Origin: Chrysaora quinquecirrha
Lineage: Eukaryota > Cnidaria > Scyphozoa > Semaeostomeae > Pelagiidae
DNA length: 64,000 nucleotides
Assembly: GCA_014526335.1 (NCBI GenBank)
Contig: JACTAT010000016.1
Location: 2,493,901 to 2,557,900 of the forward strand
Direction: 5' to 3'
Numbering within the stretch: position 1 is the stretch's first letter; every line of letters starts with the position of its first letter. Position numbers and translations under genes: made by a program. The notes beneath the pieces were generated by a model that saw nothing but the letters and a program-made list of their open reading frames with translations, was not told where the DNA came from and made no database searches. Positions 25,301 to 35,719 of the stretch are shown piece after piece.

Positions 25301-28300
25301 GCAACAAAATGAATTTTTGGAAGAAAAAGTAAATACCCCCATAAAAAGGCAACTTCGGTCACACAGCATATGGAAACAACCCCCTCCCCGTCGAGGCTCT
25401 TAAAGAATAATAAAGCACTAAATAAACGTCTAAATTTACCTGCATAAGACCCAGTCCAGTCTTCGACACTAGATTCCCGGTAGCTAGGAAATATTCCATT
25501 TGTTTGCCAACAGCTTGTCCCTGCTTGCCCATCGCTTTTTCCATGGCAGCTAAATGAAACAATAAATGAATAACTCAGAGCTCCGTAAGAAAATCAAAGA
25601 ATAAGATATGGGTACAAACAACGATCCCAATCAAGCGATACTTTTCTCAGGTTTTATAACACAGTACAGGCCTTCCGTGTAAATGAATTTTTCTTTAAGT
25701 GGGGGATGCTTGTGAAAGGCCACAAGTTCCTATAGGAGCTCCAAAGGAAATTAAAGGAAACTAAAAGACAAGTCTAGGGGAGACAGAACTAGTTTATGTA
25801 TCGCGGTTTTTTTTTTTTTTAATTTTAAAAAGTCATAACACAACGAAAGCAGTGCTTGGGTGACCTGACTTATGCCAGAAGCCGACGGTGCTGAGACGAA
25901 GGAAGAGCTGCAAGACAAATATCTAAAATTGGGGACAAAAACGTGGAAAGGATAAGAGTTGGAGGAAGCTCGTGCTTTCTTTCTTATGAATTTAAAATAA
26001 GAAGGCTAGTAAATACGGTATGATATGAAGAAGCTAATGCTTGTGGTACGAAATCAGTTGCTGGTGAATACTGCATGAAATTAAGTTTCTAACGAATACG
26101 GTATTAGATTAATTTCTCAATGAATAGGTTGTGAAATTAAGATGTCATGAATATGGTATGAAATTAAGTTCCTAATGAGTAGGTATGAAATTCAGTAGCT
26201 GGTGAATATGCTATGAGATGCAAAAGACTAAATGACCATGTATTACATGCATAGAAGCAAAAAATAAAAAAGTTAAAAAAAGACAGACCTTCATCCAACC
26301 GATATTCCAGGCCTTTTCCCTTAGCCTCTCTTTCGATAAATATTCGAATAGAATTCAACCAATTGTCAAGCTTTTCCTGCAAAAAGTAAAATGAATGCTG
26401 TTGAACTCTCGAGGGTCAAAATTTCAGGCAGATTCTTAAGGAAACTAGAATATGCCTATAAGAATGCAATGTGAAACTAACATGTAATGAGAATGCAGTA
26501 AGAAATGAACAGCCTGATGAATGCAGTGCGGACGTATGTCTATGAATTCAGTTTGAAATGAACATGTTGAAGAAAAAAAAAGACATGAAATGAACATGCT
26601 GAGGAACACAGTGAAAAGTGAACATGCTGATAAAATAAACATGATGTTGAATGCAATATGAAATGAACATGCTGATGAATGCAATACGAAATTAACATGC
26701 TGACGAATGCAATATGAAATAAACATGCTGACGAATACAGCATGAAATGAACAAGCTGACAAGTAAAGTATCGCTAAATTTAGCATTTCATTTTGTACGC
26801 TTAATACTAGCACTAGTGGCCAAAAACAGGGGACGCACGTAACAGAGAGAGGGCGCTTTCCAAAAATTTTTCTTGAAAGCAGAGGCTTGACAGAGACAGG
26901 GGGCTTGATAGAGCATTATAGATATGTGACTCCAGCCATTGAATCTGATTATTACGATCTTAAAGCACGCTTTAGGGAAAGTTTAGCGTTAAAATCTTCT
27001 AGTAGATAACTTACAGTAAGGACCATGAGATAGAGATGTCCACCGAGGAGTAATTCTTGATTCATAGGATTGTCTGGTGACTCAGGTGCACATCCTTCAT
27101 GTACAAGAGAATACAGTTTCTGTGCCATTAACCTGTAGACCAATCAAGACAAATCGAAATGATTACGTAAAAAATTGATACTGTCGATAGCTTAATAAGA
27201 CGTTGAAAATGGAAAATGACATTTGGTATAAAATAGAAACCTCGGTCCCAGGATGAATAGGTTCTACGTGAAACGATTTGCCCATATTAGATCAGGGTAT
27301 CGGCTTTGCTTAATTCGAAATTTGATTGGTGGCTCAAACAACAGACTTGTCAAAATGTCACACTGAAGTAAGCCTAAAAAATGATGCTACACATTTCACT
27401 GTATCATTCCTGATAGCTGTCAATGAAATAATTTGCATATCCTTGCTTAGAACACTTTCTTTCGCTATACGAATCTTCGAAAGATGCTAAGTCTAAAATT
27501 GCAAATATCGGTTGAGGGTTGAGTAGACTCATTACATAAGTCCCACTCTTTGCAAACAGCAATGCCAGCCTTTAGCAAAAGCAACAGCAATTTACTTAAA
27601 ACTTGAATTGGATGGCCTAATGCTCAGAGTGGTAGTTAATGGTAAATTAACGAGTCCTAGAGTTCTGAGCGACCTATCGATCAGATTGGGCTAATGAACG
27701 AAAACTACGACTCATGGAATAAATCTAAGGGTTGAGATTCGAGGAAATCCGTGTGGGGCATGGGAGCGAGGTTGAGAAGGAACAACACACATGTTGGAAT
27801 ACATGGCGGATTTTTACTAAGCTTTCTAAGCTCGAATGATTACTTGTTTTTTTAAGTTAGTATGAACGTTTGCTAGTGGAGAATCACAACCGCATTTTGT
27901 GGGATCAGGCTTATTGCCATCGAGTGACGAAGAGAACAGAAGAGATTGACTTACACAAGAAAGTTGAATTTGTCCAAACCATTTTTCAGATGAATTAATA
28001 CACAGTTTCTGAAATAAAGAAATTCATGGAAAATAACTGATTGAATCTGAATTAGATGAAATTGTGAAATTTAAATCCGCTCCTTTCTTTTGAAATCACG
28101 ACTTAATATATATATCTAAAGATTTTAACGGGTGTCAGGCCCTTGCTAAACGATCAAACATTGTTTGTCAAACTTTTGAAATTCGCTTGTCAAGCAAAAC
28201 TTTGTACCGTCTGAGCAAATCGAAAAACAGCACTGGTCAAACATTTTTTGCCTGGGTCAAGCAAAATTGTTCTATAATTTTCTTCAAAAATATCGCGCAA

Positions 28301-31300
28301 CAAACTCTCCTTGTTTCAGGCTTTTCATATAAGTTTTGTGACGCTACCAAACGTTCAAACATTGCTTGATAAGCAACTTTCACATGTTTGAAAAACAATT
28401 TCTGATCGTTTGGCCAGGTTCTTAGGACCGTGTGGTCCCATTCACATCTACGATTATCGTGATAGTAAACTCACGATCGAGTGATTATCGACCATTTATG
28501 GAAACCATACAAATCGATTGACTTTGGTCGAAACATATTATGCTCAAAGGCTTCTTTGGAGGTAATGAAAGAGCCAATTAAAATTTATAGAATATACCTA
28601 CCTTAGGAGAAACGATCCTATATCTTCGTCAGTATACCATGGAGCAAGGTTGGTTTTAATTCGAAATTTTTCACCTAGTTAACAAAAAAATTACTTACTA
28701 AGATGGTGAAAAATCCATCCAAAAATAAGGCTGAAAACGACCCCAAGCGTTCTTATAAAAAGTCGTTTAGTATCATCGAGGTATCGTTGGGGGCAACTCC
28801 TATTGACTGTGGGGTATACATGTGCTTCAGAGAATTCAGCAAGGGAGGGTGATAACAAGGGCAATAAGATACCTTTAAACAGGGTATCATAGTTAAAACC
28901 CAACCCCAAATACGCAAACGACAGATGATCCAGGCGACACATGTATGGCACCCCTTCTTTATGACTGGACATCTTAATTCTAAGAAAAACAGTCCATTAC
29001 TATTTACCGATGTATTTAAGAAAAGAGTTCTGGCTGCTTAGATCTTCGTTTTGTGCTTCGCGTAACATATTGGCAATGCCACTGGAAAGGAAAAAAGAAA
29101 AGAATAGGAACAGAAAACAATAAACTACAAAGAGGGAGAACCAGAATGAGAAAAATGTTTAGGAAGATTTACCCCAAAACTTACTCTTTATAGCCATTGT
29201 CATTTTCGTATCCTTTGATTAATTCTTGGTAAATAAAGTAATCGGTAGTGTTGATAAGGGCCTAGAAATCAACGAAATATGGTGTACTGAATTAAAATAT
29301 TTTTTTGAACGCATGCATGTTGTATTGGCTGCTGAAGGATAAAGGATATACACTTTGTTGATAAGAATATTTTCTAAGAACTTTGAGGCTTAAAGTGTAT
29401 GTCGGGCTTATATCGACATTGTGCACAATCAGAACTAGAAGCCAACTGCTAATCTGCAATTTTTTGGCAATTTATCGCAACTGACCCGCCGACATAAGCG
29501 CTATGGCAACTAGTTGGCGACTAGTTCCTTCTTGACGGCAACTAGCCTCGAACTGATCAAGAATGTTTGACATGCTCTACTTCCTCGATAGTTGATTAGT
29601 TAAACTGATTCCTGCCAGTCGCACTCGATATAAGCGCTCCCGCAACCGCGATCAACTGTATCCTTTAATCTCTGACTAGTTGTCGACATGTCAACATAAG
29701 TTAACAGTTACGATTAGTTGGCGTTAGTTCCGTCTTGTAGTAGGGTGATATTAGATTTGAGTCCTAGTCCCAGTTGTCGCTCATGGAATCGAGGCTAGCA
29801 CCAAGATGTTAATGAATACGAGGCTAGCACTGGTAGTTTCAGCGTCTAGCAGGTCAATTCAATAGCGATAACCAAGACTCAGGTAATCAGTCTAGGTCGT
29901 CATAAGCCTGGCCTAAAATTGCTTAAATATGAGAATATATTTAAGCAATTGACAATTTATAAGAATACTGAGGCTCAACAACAATTGAAGTATTCTTCAA
30001 AGTAAGCGAATTTTTTCCTTCCCCAAAATTATCTTGAAGTTTGGTACAACGAAAGAAACCTCACCTTAAGAATGAAGACCAATGGTACGAAGAATTGCTG
30101 TTTCTTGTAAATGAATGACAATGTACAGCTCTGATCCGTTAGATAATGTAAGACGTTAGTCTAAAGAAAAGAACATATAATTCTATATAGGAAACAACCC
30201 TTGAAAAAGCCTTCATTTCGCGGGTACAATTTAAGGGAGCCTTTTTTCAAAGGTTAAAGACCCAGTTTCAGCTAACGAACAAGAGCCCATAGCCCTGTCT
30301 CAATACAGGAATTTTCTTCAGACTTTCTGTATACAGAAAAGATGGTAGCTCGTAGAGAAGCTATAGCTGTTGCCCGGGGAGTACACGACTTCGGAATGGG
30401 CGGGGAAGTGCTGCCGAGATTCTATAGGCCCACGATCTTATGATTTAGACATAAAATCTCTATCATGCTTAACAACAAGCGGAGTATGAGAGTAATAAGA
30501 CTATCTAGACCCAAATATTACTTGAAATTGCACTACGAATATCTTCGAAGCAATATTGATTAACAGTTTTCGGACTGAAATTAAAGTGAATTTGTTTAGT
30601 TTTCATCAACTTCCCACCCTCTTATATGGTGTTTTGGTAAAATCATACCCATCTTTGCAGAATTTCAGGGCCAACAAACCCAATAATATGGCACGCACAT
30701 ACCCGTACCAAAATTACATTCAGAACCTCCCCGGGAGCTATTGATACGACTTTTATTGTTTTGGTAGCACCCTAACACTAAAGATTAAGCTCTAACACTT
30801 TAGTTCCTTTCGAAAGTTTTTCACGTGTAGAAGAAATCGCTGAGTACGCGTTGTGAAAAAGCACGGTTATGCCTACGAAATCCAAAGTTGTATGTATATT
30901 CTGAAGTTTTCAAAAACATTGCTAAAGGAATTCTGCTTGCCAAGCAATATTTTGGACGTGGCCAAACGGTCAGACATTGCTTGCTAAGCAAATCAGAAAT
31001 TATTGACCAACAATTTCGGCACGGTTCTGTAACTTACTGTTCCAATTTGATCGTCTTTGACACTTCTAACAGATACGCCAAATTCCGTGAAAAGCGGGCC
31101 TCTTCCTTTCCAAGAGGAACGTACCATGGCCAATGGCTATATCAAACATAAAAGAGAATACAAAGCAACTGGTTTTGATTTCAATTTCAATTGCACCTTA
31201 GGCGTTTCAATGAAGTAATGCGGCACAGATATATATATAATCGAACTACAACTTACGTAATTTCGTCTTTGCAAAATCAGCATTCTTAATATCTTCTCAA

Positions 31301-33539
31301 TTCCATTCACGATGAAAAAGCCACCCCATTCCTAAAAACAAAATTTCAAGACATGGAAAACAAAGTTTGAAAGCCCCCAAAAACCCCCAATCCCCGTATT
31401 TGGTTCAGAAAATTACCTGTGCTTCTTCATGTCTCCGCACCAGTTCAGCAGGGGAAAGTTTTGCCAGACAACAGTTTTTGGACTAAAAGAAACAACTGAA
31501 TTTAGAATAGACATCCAATCTACTTAATGGGTGAAGGTGAAGGTGAAATGGTGTGCAACTGGGATACATTCATTATTCATTCATTCATTTATTCATTCCT
31601 TTATTCATTCAATTATTCATTCATTGGTTCACTCGTTCATTCAGTTAATCGTTACTCTCCAGCTTTCTCTTTTTGTCACCAAATGAGTGCATAATGAGAG
31701 GCTTATAAGATGCTTTACTCCGTCACTCCATCACTCTATAGTTTTCTGAGTCCGCCTCTTCTTCTAGTGTGTTCAATATTCCTAACATGAGTTTTCCTTG
31801 AGACAAGTATTGTCTCGGCATGCTACATGGCCAAAGTACCTAAGTTAAGAATGTTTGATGTTGTTGAGCAGTTGTGTGCCACCAGTATTGAAACCACTTC
31901 CTCTAGGATGCTAGCATTTGCAACTGGGATAACCAGAACACATAATAAGTTTATTGTTGAATGTGAATTTCTTAATTTACATGACATATATCACTCACCT
32001 TAATCATGATTGGAACATCAGAAATTGTTTTCACAATTATCCCTGCAACTTCTCCATTGATTTTAAATTGGCATTTCACTTGGAGTTTAGCTGTATATGT
32101 TGATCCTCTTTCACGACACTATCAAATTGATTGAAAAAAGAAAAAATTGGTCAGATGATAAGATGAAGTTAAATGTGTCTCTGATTGGTTAAATGAAGGG
32201 TTTCTAGTATCATAGTTTACATGGGGGTACAATTATACTGTTCTATCTTGTTTTGATTTCTGGACAAAAACCTCTCAGGAAAAATGCATTTCATATATCA
32301 CAAAACTGTATTGCACATTTTTCTGGACTGGCAGCTACTCCTGTTTACACAAGCACAACACGGATTGACTGCACGCTATCTAATGTTTTGGATTACCCTG
32401 AAAACTCATGTTGATTGCTGGAACAGAAGGATATGATTTCACATACGATATTGCAACTGTTTCCATGTGAATGCAGTCCCATGGCATACCACTTTTTGAA
32501 CATAACAATACATCTTTTCAAAGAATGATACACCTTTTAAAATATCCTGTTTTTGTTTTGTGCTAAGTTTCACTGCTCTAGTGCTTTTATTATTGATTTT
32601 AAGAGCATGCAAAGTTTATAAGAGCTTTGAACGTGAAAAGTGACTGCGGGTGAAAGGTTTCACTCCAACTGGTCTGAGCCCTTGTAAAATTGTAAACTTA
32701 TAATCAAAAATGCAAATCAATAATACAAGTGCTATGATAGTACAACTTTGCACCTTGACTAACTTCTAGCTGCTAAAAAAGAATTTGGTATGGAAAACTC
32801 TATATCTCAAAATTCTGAAAAATTTCCATAATGGCAGCTGTCCTCCATATTTGGAATGGTACGAATTGTTCCTGTGTGGATGGGGCCTTGCTTACCTCTG
32901 ATGGGTACATTTTCAAAGTTGATGCAAAGCAACCATCTGGGATTGTTGGTATTCCTATTGAGGCATCCTTTAAAAAATGAAAAAAATACATTATAAATCA
33001 GATAAGAGAAAGAATGGAAATAAACTGAATAACACAACAAAGGAACCAACCATAATGAAATTTAAACATTAAACATTTTATGTTCATTCCATGTAGCCTA
33101 AAGTGGAGTTCTCAGGCATGGAGTTTGAAACTTTATTGGCATACTGGTGTGGATCTTCCAGTAAAACAATAGCCTAGACTATTATTTTTATTTTAGAACA
33201 ATAAGATTTATCCTTGCTCTAGCATGTAGTTGAATGATTCAATATGTGGAGCAGCAAAACTCTGCAAAGTCTGAAAAGAGAATACAAATTAAATAACATC
33301 AGCTAAAAGTAACCCGTCTGTCCTGTCTTGAAAATTTTAGGCTTCAAGCAAGGCTAGGCCCCCCTGCTTTTTTGGCTCTTAAGACCTTCAACTTCGGGTT
33401 TTTATTGGTTGATTTAAAGAAACATTATTTGCACAATTAAAAATTTTCATAAAATTTCTTGCCAAAGCATTCTTCATACCTTATTTTGATTCTTCGGCGG
33501 TACACCGCTGTTTCTCTCTAGTGCTTGTTTGTTCGCCAT
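7523..33539 (-). CDS. POLR1B: DNA-directed RNA polymerase I subunit RPA2 (second-largest subunit), multi-exon
   Basis: This is the Pol I counterpart of bacterial beta and Rpb2. With RPA1 it forms the catalytic centre that makes pre-rRNA in the nucleolus. I joined 34 exons, nearly all with GT-AG borders and matching phases: 33480-33539, 33211-33270, 32896-32967, 31999-32118, 31417-31482, 31257-31331, 31038-31136, 30065-30160, 29185-29261, 29008-29081, 28602-28674, 27955-28008, 27015-27132, 26289-26376, 25440-25549, 24871-25006, 24351-24424, 23350-23556, 22031-22183, 20592-20633, 19881-19988, 18537-18611, 17780-17881, 17287-17370, 17044-17098, 16512-16611, 15760-15832, 15579-15647, 14622-14680, 13848-13945, 13639-13764, 13152-13279, 8499-8615, 7523-7741. 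They sum to 1088 residues; animal RPA2 is about 1130. Two short stretches are missing (see findings). The ATG at 33539 opens [15 protein letters not shown]. Confidence 0.93.
8726..9086. mobile_element. TA-target inverted-repeat MITE, copy 1 (diverged)
   Basis: The ends are CACGTTTTTTTTATAAGGAAC and its inverse, with TA on both outer sides. The body holds repeated AGTTCCTTAA motifs. It lies in a POLR1B intron. It is the most diverged of four copies (others 9737, 14154, 20056). The TA duplication and short TIR fit a Tc1/mariner-type non-autonomous element. Confidence 0.75.
9097..9510. mobile_element. MITE with 9-bp target duplication (Mutator-like)
   Basis: The ends are CAACCTCGTCCCCAG and CTGGGGACGAGGTTG, perfect inverses. 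ATCTAATAT flanks both sides (9088-9096 and 9511-9519). A 9-bp duplication is typical of Mutator-like elements. It sits one base from the end of the preceding MITE. A relative with the same termini spans about 27238-27775. It has no coding capacity. Confidence 0.8.
9737..10141. mobile_element. TA-target inverted-repeat MITE, copy 2
   Basis: It opens CACGCTTTTTTTATAAAGAACC and closes with the inverse (...AAAAAGCGTG) followed by TA. The interior matches copies 14154-14554 and 20056-20457, for example ACTACTAAAGAGAAAATCA. It lies in a POLR1B intron. Confidence 0.85.
10142..11990. other. POLR1B intron sequence without recognisable gene
   Basis: This belongs to the 4.5-kb intron between 8615 and 13152. 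It holds fragments of GGGGCAATTGCCCC-type repeats (about 10730-10810, 11380-11560). A cluster of CCGGTAC/GGTACC motifs lies at about 11706-11912. The frames of 60-75 residues here have no family resemblance. Confidence 0.55.
11992..12232 (-). repeat. tRNA-derived SINE
   Basis: On the minus strand the head has an A-box-like TAGCGTAGTGGTTATC and a B-box GGTTCAAATTC. The body contains CCAAGGTGTAAAATTGGTACC, a version of the CCCAGGTGTATAAATGGGTACC tail motif of metazoan tRNA-SINEs. It ends at an A-rich stretch (T-run on the plus strand at about 11985-11999). The tRNA part lacks matching acceptor stems. Confidence 0.65.
12810..13040. repeat. AAACATTG-family element, two tandem partial copies
   Basis: Two roughly 100-bp direct copies share GGCCAAACGGTCAAACATT, GCAAATTTGAAATGTTGGACC and CAACAATGTTTGATC. 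The full palindromic form is at 22995-23271. The 99-residue minus frame across them is simply this repeat. Confidence 0.75.
13152..17881 (-). CDS. POLR1B: POLR1B exons 23-32: hybrid-binding domain and active-site region
   Basis: These ten short exons (55-128 bp) carry the catalytic core. They include [12 protein letters not shown] followed by [19 protein letters not shown], the acidic motif near the Mg ions, then [16 protein letters not shown] and [20 protein letters not shown], whose Lys/Arg/His contact the RNA-DNA hybrid. [13 protein letters not shown] and [15 protein letters not shown] follow, then [14 protein letters not shown] and [16 protein letters not shown]. Splice phases agree at every junction. 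An (ATC)n tract of about 400 bp lies in the intron between 15832 and 16512. Confidence 0.93.
13335..13572. repeat. AAACATTG-family element, degenerate
   Basis: It contains GAACAATGTTTTGTGACGTAGC, TTTCAAATGTTTGACCAAC and AATGTTTGATCCTTTGGTCAG, matching the right half of the 22995-23271 element. It lies in a POLR1B intron. Confidence 0.6.
14154..14554. mobile_element. TA-target inverted-repeat MITE, copy 3
   Basis: TA precedes CACGCTTTTTTTTATAAGG, and the inverse (ATAAAAAAGCGTG) closes the element. It is the reverse-complement orientation of copy 4 at 20056 and very similar to it throughout. It lies in the POLR1B intron between exons 14622 and 13945. Confidence 0.88.
15062..15150 (-). repeat. 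tRNA-like SINE head
   Basis: On the minus strand TCTGTGGCGTTGTGGTCTAA resembles an A box, and GAGCTCGAGCCCC a B box, separated by a tRNA-like spacing. The sequence after it (GCGTCACAGCC, ATTTCACCTTC) matches the SINE family at 23690-24215. It is not a functional tRNA. Confidence 0.55.
16010..16420. repeat. (ATC)n microsatellite
   Basis: This is about 400 bp of nearly pure ATC/GAT trinucleotide with scattered ACC and ATG variants, inside a POLR1B intron. The long frames (poly-Ile plus, poly-Asp or poly-Met minus) are products of the repeat. Confidence 0.97.
18086..18360. repeat. AAACATTG-family element, degenerate
   Basis: It contains GCAAGCAATGTTTGACCGTT, GGGCAATGTTTCGTGACGTG and CCTTTGGCCAGTGC, in the same order as the intact family member at 22995-23271. 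It lies in a POLR1B intron. Confidence 0.55.
18537..23556 (-). CDS. POLR1B: POLR1B exons 18-22: external domains
   Basis: Exon 18 (23350-23556) encodes [20 protein letters not shown] and [15 protein letters not shown]. Exon 19 encodes [20 protein letters not shown] and EYIGTFEQ. Exon 20 is only 14 residues ([14 protein letters not shown]). Exon 21 gives [20 protein letters not shown], and exon 22 [16 protein letters not shown]. The run [20 protein letters not shown] is a signature of second-largest polymerase subunits. Confidence 0.92.
20056..20457. mobile_element. TA-target inverted-repeat MITE, copy 4
   Basis: It is flanked by TA (20054-20055, 20458-20459). The ends are CACGCTTTTTTTTATAAGG and its inverse, and sub-terminal AAGGAACCTACATGTAGAAG recurs in copies 2 and 3. 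It lies between POLR1B exons 20592 and 19988. Confidence 0.88.
22490..22790. repeat. minisatellite, unit about 28-31 bp
   Basis: About ten imperfect units of TATTCGTCAGCATGTTCATT with a short spacer. The same motif appears in the opposite orientation at 26445-26770. It lies in a POLR1B intron. Confidence 0.85.
22995..23271. mobile_element. AAACATTG-family MITE, most complete copy
   Basis: The ends are GGCCCTGGCCAAACGATCAA and the inverse TGACCATTTGGCCAGGGCC, with TTA outside both (22992-22994, 23272-23274). Sub-terminal CAACATTTTAAATTTGC and GGCCACGTCCAAAACATTGC also occur inverted on the other side. TTA duplication and short TIR suggest a PIF/Harbinger-type MITE. It lies in a POLR1B intron. 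Confidence 0.8.
23690..24215 (-). repeat. three tandem tRNA-SINE units, period about 166 bp
   Basis: The units begin near 23690, 23868 and 24034 with GGTGAA..GAAATGGTG. They continue with GCTAG(A/G)ATCTCAAA, GACCTCGACCCTGGTTGTGACG and CATGAGC(T/A)AGCTGG. The minus strand of the latter part is tRNA-like. The middle copy lacks about 20 bp. Related tails occur at about 31530 and 35490. Confidence 0.75.
24351..28008 (-). CDS. POLR1B: POLR1B exons 12-17: lobe to fork
   Basis: These exons carry [48 protein letters not shown], and [19 protein letters not shown]. The strongly conserved fork then follows: [34 protein letters not shown] and [20 protein letters not shown]. The fork helps separate the strands ahead of the active site. 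The TGG-G|GC junction between 24871 and 24424 restores WGFLCP exactly, which supports the splice model. Confidence 0.92.
26030..26770. repeat. two minisatellite blocks
   Basis: 26030-26215 repeats a GAATA-NGGTATGAAATTAAGTT type unit of about 30 bp. 26445-26770 repeats GAATGCAATATGAAAT-AACATGCTGAC (about 28 bp), the reverse complement of the 22.5-kb minisatellite. POLR1B exon 26289-26376 lies between them. Confidence 0.8.
27238..27775. mobile_element. relative of the Mutator-like MITE with a nested insertion
   Basis: Left AACCTCGGTCCCAGG and right GGGAGCGAGGTT match the ends of 9097-9510, and the internal AATTTGATTGG..CTCAAACAACAGA matches too. About 27525-27740 is extra, starting GACTCATTACATAAGTCCCA and ending near GACTCATGGAATAAATCT, which looks like a second element inserted into it. 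Confidence 0.6.
28138..28421. mobile_element. AAACATTG-family MITE
   Basis: The left end GGCCCTTGCTAAACGATCAA and the right end TGATCGTTTGGCCAGG are inverse. The interior has AACATTGCTTGATAAGC. It lies in a POLR1B intron. Confidence 0.7.
28602..33539 (-). CDS. POLR1B: POLR1B exons 1-11: protrusion and lobe
   Basis: The N-terminal exons follow RPA2 order. [10 protein letters not shown] is followed by [14 protein letters not shown], then [12 protein letters not shown] and [16 protein letters not shown]. Next come [26 protein letters not shown] (the protrusion motif shared by Pol I, II and III), [45 protein letters not shown], and [13 protein letters not shown]. The exon-2 frame meets TAA at 33210-33208 right after EQG with no GT donor, so that border is uncertain. 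The partner exon that should precede GAT at 32967 was not found. Confidence 0.85.
31525..31660. repeat. SINE tail with (ATTC)n
   Basis: GGTGAAGGTGAAGGTGAAATGGTG is followed by an ATTC tetranucleotide tract to about 31650. The same GGTGAA/ATTC pairing is inverted at 35398-35515. It lies in a POLR1B intron. Confidence 0.65.
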
Positions 33540-33902
33540 TTTGTTCTGCATGCTTCTGCCAACAGCCTCGTTCTCAAATGCATCATTGTGGAATGGAGGA
33601 ATGGAGGAATGGAACTGGAAATCATGGAATTCGGGGAACCGGGGACAAAAGGACAGCGGAACACAGAACAAGGACCATAAAACGCTGAGGGGTAACACTG
33701 CAATTTATGTTTTAATGATTTGTGTCTAAGATTAGTATATTGTTACATATAAACATGGTTAAGTAAAAGAAGCCCAAGGAGCTAGCAATAAGTATTAATC
33801 AAAGCATTAATTTACAGAATAATGCAATAATATTTACATACCGTATTTCAATTCAGTTTATAGATATACATCAAAACAGATTGGAGTGTTGCAAAGTAAA
33901 AT

Positions 33903-34996
33903 TCATTCTTGCGGACTATTAACTTCATATGACGGTGAAGTTCTCCCATTCCTCGCTAGCCTCTTTTTGAATAAAACAACTGCTGCAATGGTAGCAACGA
34001 GGATAAAAATTCCCGCTGGTATTCCCAACACAAGTGCTATTATCTCTCTCGCTTGTGCCGCAGAATTGCGTCTATTCATTGTAACATTGTTGGAATCTAT
34101 ATATTTTGAGACTAGTACGGCAGACGACAATGGGTTTTTGCTTTTAAGCTTGGCTGATGCAGTCAAAAGATAGGATGAATTAACTCTGATGCTAACTGTG
34201 GCATCAATGGAAACTGAATGAGATGACGACAGCAAACTTTTCTGATTACTTGTCGTTTTAGAGCCATTTAATCCGTCTATAGATATAGATGTTGATGTGA
34301 AAAAATTAGCAATGGTTGTTCCTCTTGTATACTTGCTCTGACTGTGAGGAATATTCATACTCACGGTGTTTTCAGACCATTGCTCTTTAGGTATGTAAGT
34401 TGAGGTTACACGGTTGTCAAATGTTGCAGAAGACAGGCTCTTTGCATTCTGAGTGACATCGGTAGAGGTACTCACTGTGAATGCCGACGAATGCTTTTGT
34501 GAAAATTTACTGCTTTCATAATAGCTTGATTGGAGAGAAATGCCATTCGTAGTTGCTGGGCTTGCAATTGTATCTCGGTGTATTGCTTCTGATGCAATTG
34601 TGCTCATCTTCGCGGCACTAGAAGATTCAATCAGAGCTGCAGAAGTACTTCTAACGATGCTTGTACTACTAACTGTAACACTAGAAACAGTAGAAATGTA
34701 GCCCATCCCCATGTATTTGCTTGACGACATGGACTTCAACGATGAAGTACTTAGTCCAACGGCAGACGATGTTGAGGAAGTGAGCTGAGTGGACTGAACA
34801 TAGCTGCTGGTTGTTGAGGGTATTTGGCTTGACATCCCGTTTGATGATATTGACGTTGGGCTACCTATGAGCGATACATATGATGTTAAAGGAGTGGTTA
34901 TTGTTTTTACCAATGATGATGGTAATGATGATGATGAGATTATTGTCGATGGGAAATTTGAAGTAGACGTCTCAATCGAAGAGGAAGATGATTCTT
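33903..34996 (-). CDS. Ser/Thr-rich stalk, transmembrane and tail exon of a type I membrane protein
   Basis: The exon (acceptor AG at 34997-34998, stop near 33903) encodes about 363 residues. Around 290 are dominated by Ser, Thr, Ile and Val with several N-x-S/T sequons, as in mucin-like stalks. Near the end a single hydrophobic helix begins at IIALVLGIPAGIFILVATIA and is followed by KKR, the stop-transfer signal. The 21-residue tail ends with PSYEVNSPQE. It continues in phase 1 from exon 35641-35709. Function is unknown; the layout (Ig remnant, glycosylated stalk, TM) suggests a cell-surface adhesion or recognition protein. Confidence 0.7.
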
Positions 34997-35072
34997 CTAA
35001 AAAAAAGATGAATTGAATTAGAACATATAACCCTTAGCAAGAGCAATTAAAAAATGCAGACGTCATTTTCTT

Positions 35073-35363
35073 TCAAATCTTTGGATCTATGATCTTCATC
35101 AGCGGCTGATAAAGATGTTCTTTAATAAATATGACGAATTTCATAATTTCTATGATGAGGATAATCATGATGATCATGATGATCAAGCTCATAATCATGA
35201 CAATCATCAAGATTATGATGATGATGATAACATAGTGGTGTTGATGGTGGTAATGCTGATGCTGATGATCGTATGATTGATGATAAAGATGGTACTGATG
35301 ACGCTGATGCTGATTATGATGATGATGGCGATGATTACAATGATGATGATGATTATGAAGATT

Positions 35364-35401
<38 letters not shown>

Positions 35402-35515
35402 TGAATGAATGAATGAATGAATGAATGAATGAATGAATGAATGAATGAATGAATGAATGAATGAATGAGTGAATGAATGTATTCAAGCTGTACACCATTT
35501 CACCTTAACCTTCAC
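35073..35515. repeat. (GAT)n and (GAAT)n simple repeats with SINE tail
   Basis: 35180-35397 is ATG/GAT-rich, 35398-35477 is pure GAAT, then TACACCATTTCACCTTAACC continues as at 31530 inverted. The His-rich minus frame here is an artefact. The tract lies in the intron between exons 34996 and 35641. Confidence 0.92.
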
Positions 35516-35640
35516 CCATAATGTAGACCAGATGACTTAAATGATTAAAGAAATATATCACTCTAAATATTTTAACGATGACGATTATGATCATGATTAT
35601 AAAGATAGTGATGACGATCGCCATATTAATAATTATATAC

Positions 35641-35709
35641 CTTGAATAGTAAGCTCTGTTGTTGATTCAATGATGCTACTTGATGATGTTACCTTGCATT
35701 TGTAAGTCC
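35641..35709 (-). CDS. Ig-domain C-terminal exon of the membrane protein
   Basis: The exon reads GTYKCKVTSSSS..TTELTIQ. It carries the DAGxYxC motif of Ig strand F (DAG lies just upstream in the same frame at about 35710-35718) and the strand G of an immunoglobulin-like domain. The donor (GTATATAA) follows in phase 1 and matches the stalk exon. A possible AG acceptor lies at 35710-35711 (ATGTGATGCAG), which would also match the phase of the signal exon at 44964. The rest of the Ig fold is absent because the retrotransposon LTR begins at 35720. Confidence 0.6.
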
Positions 35710-35719
35710 CTGCATCACA

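Noticed and set aside
35073..35498. His-rich 141-residue protein
   Set aside because: It is the translation of GAT and GAAT simple repeats.
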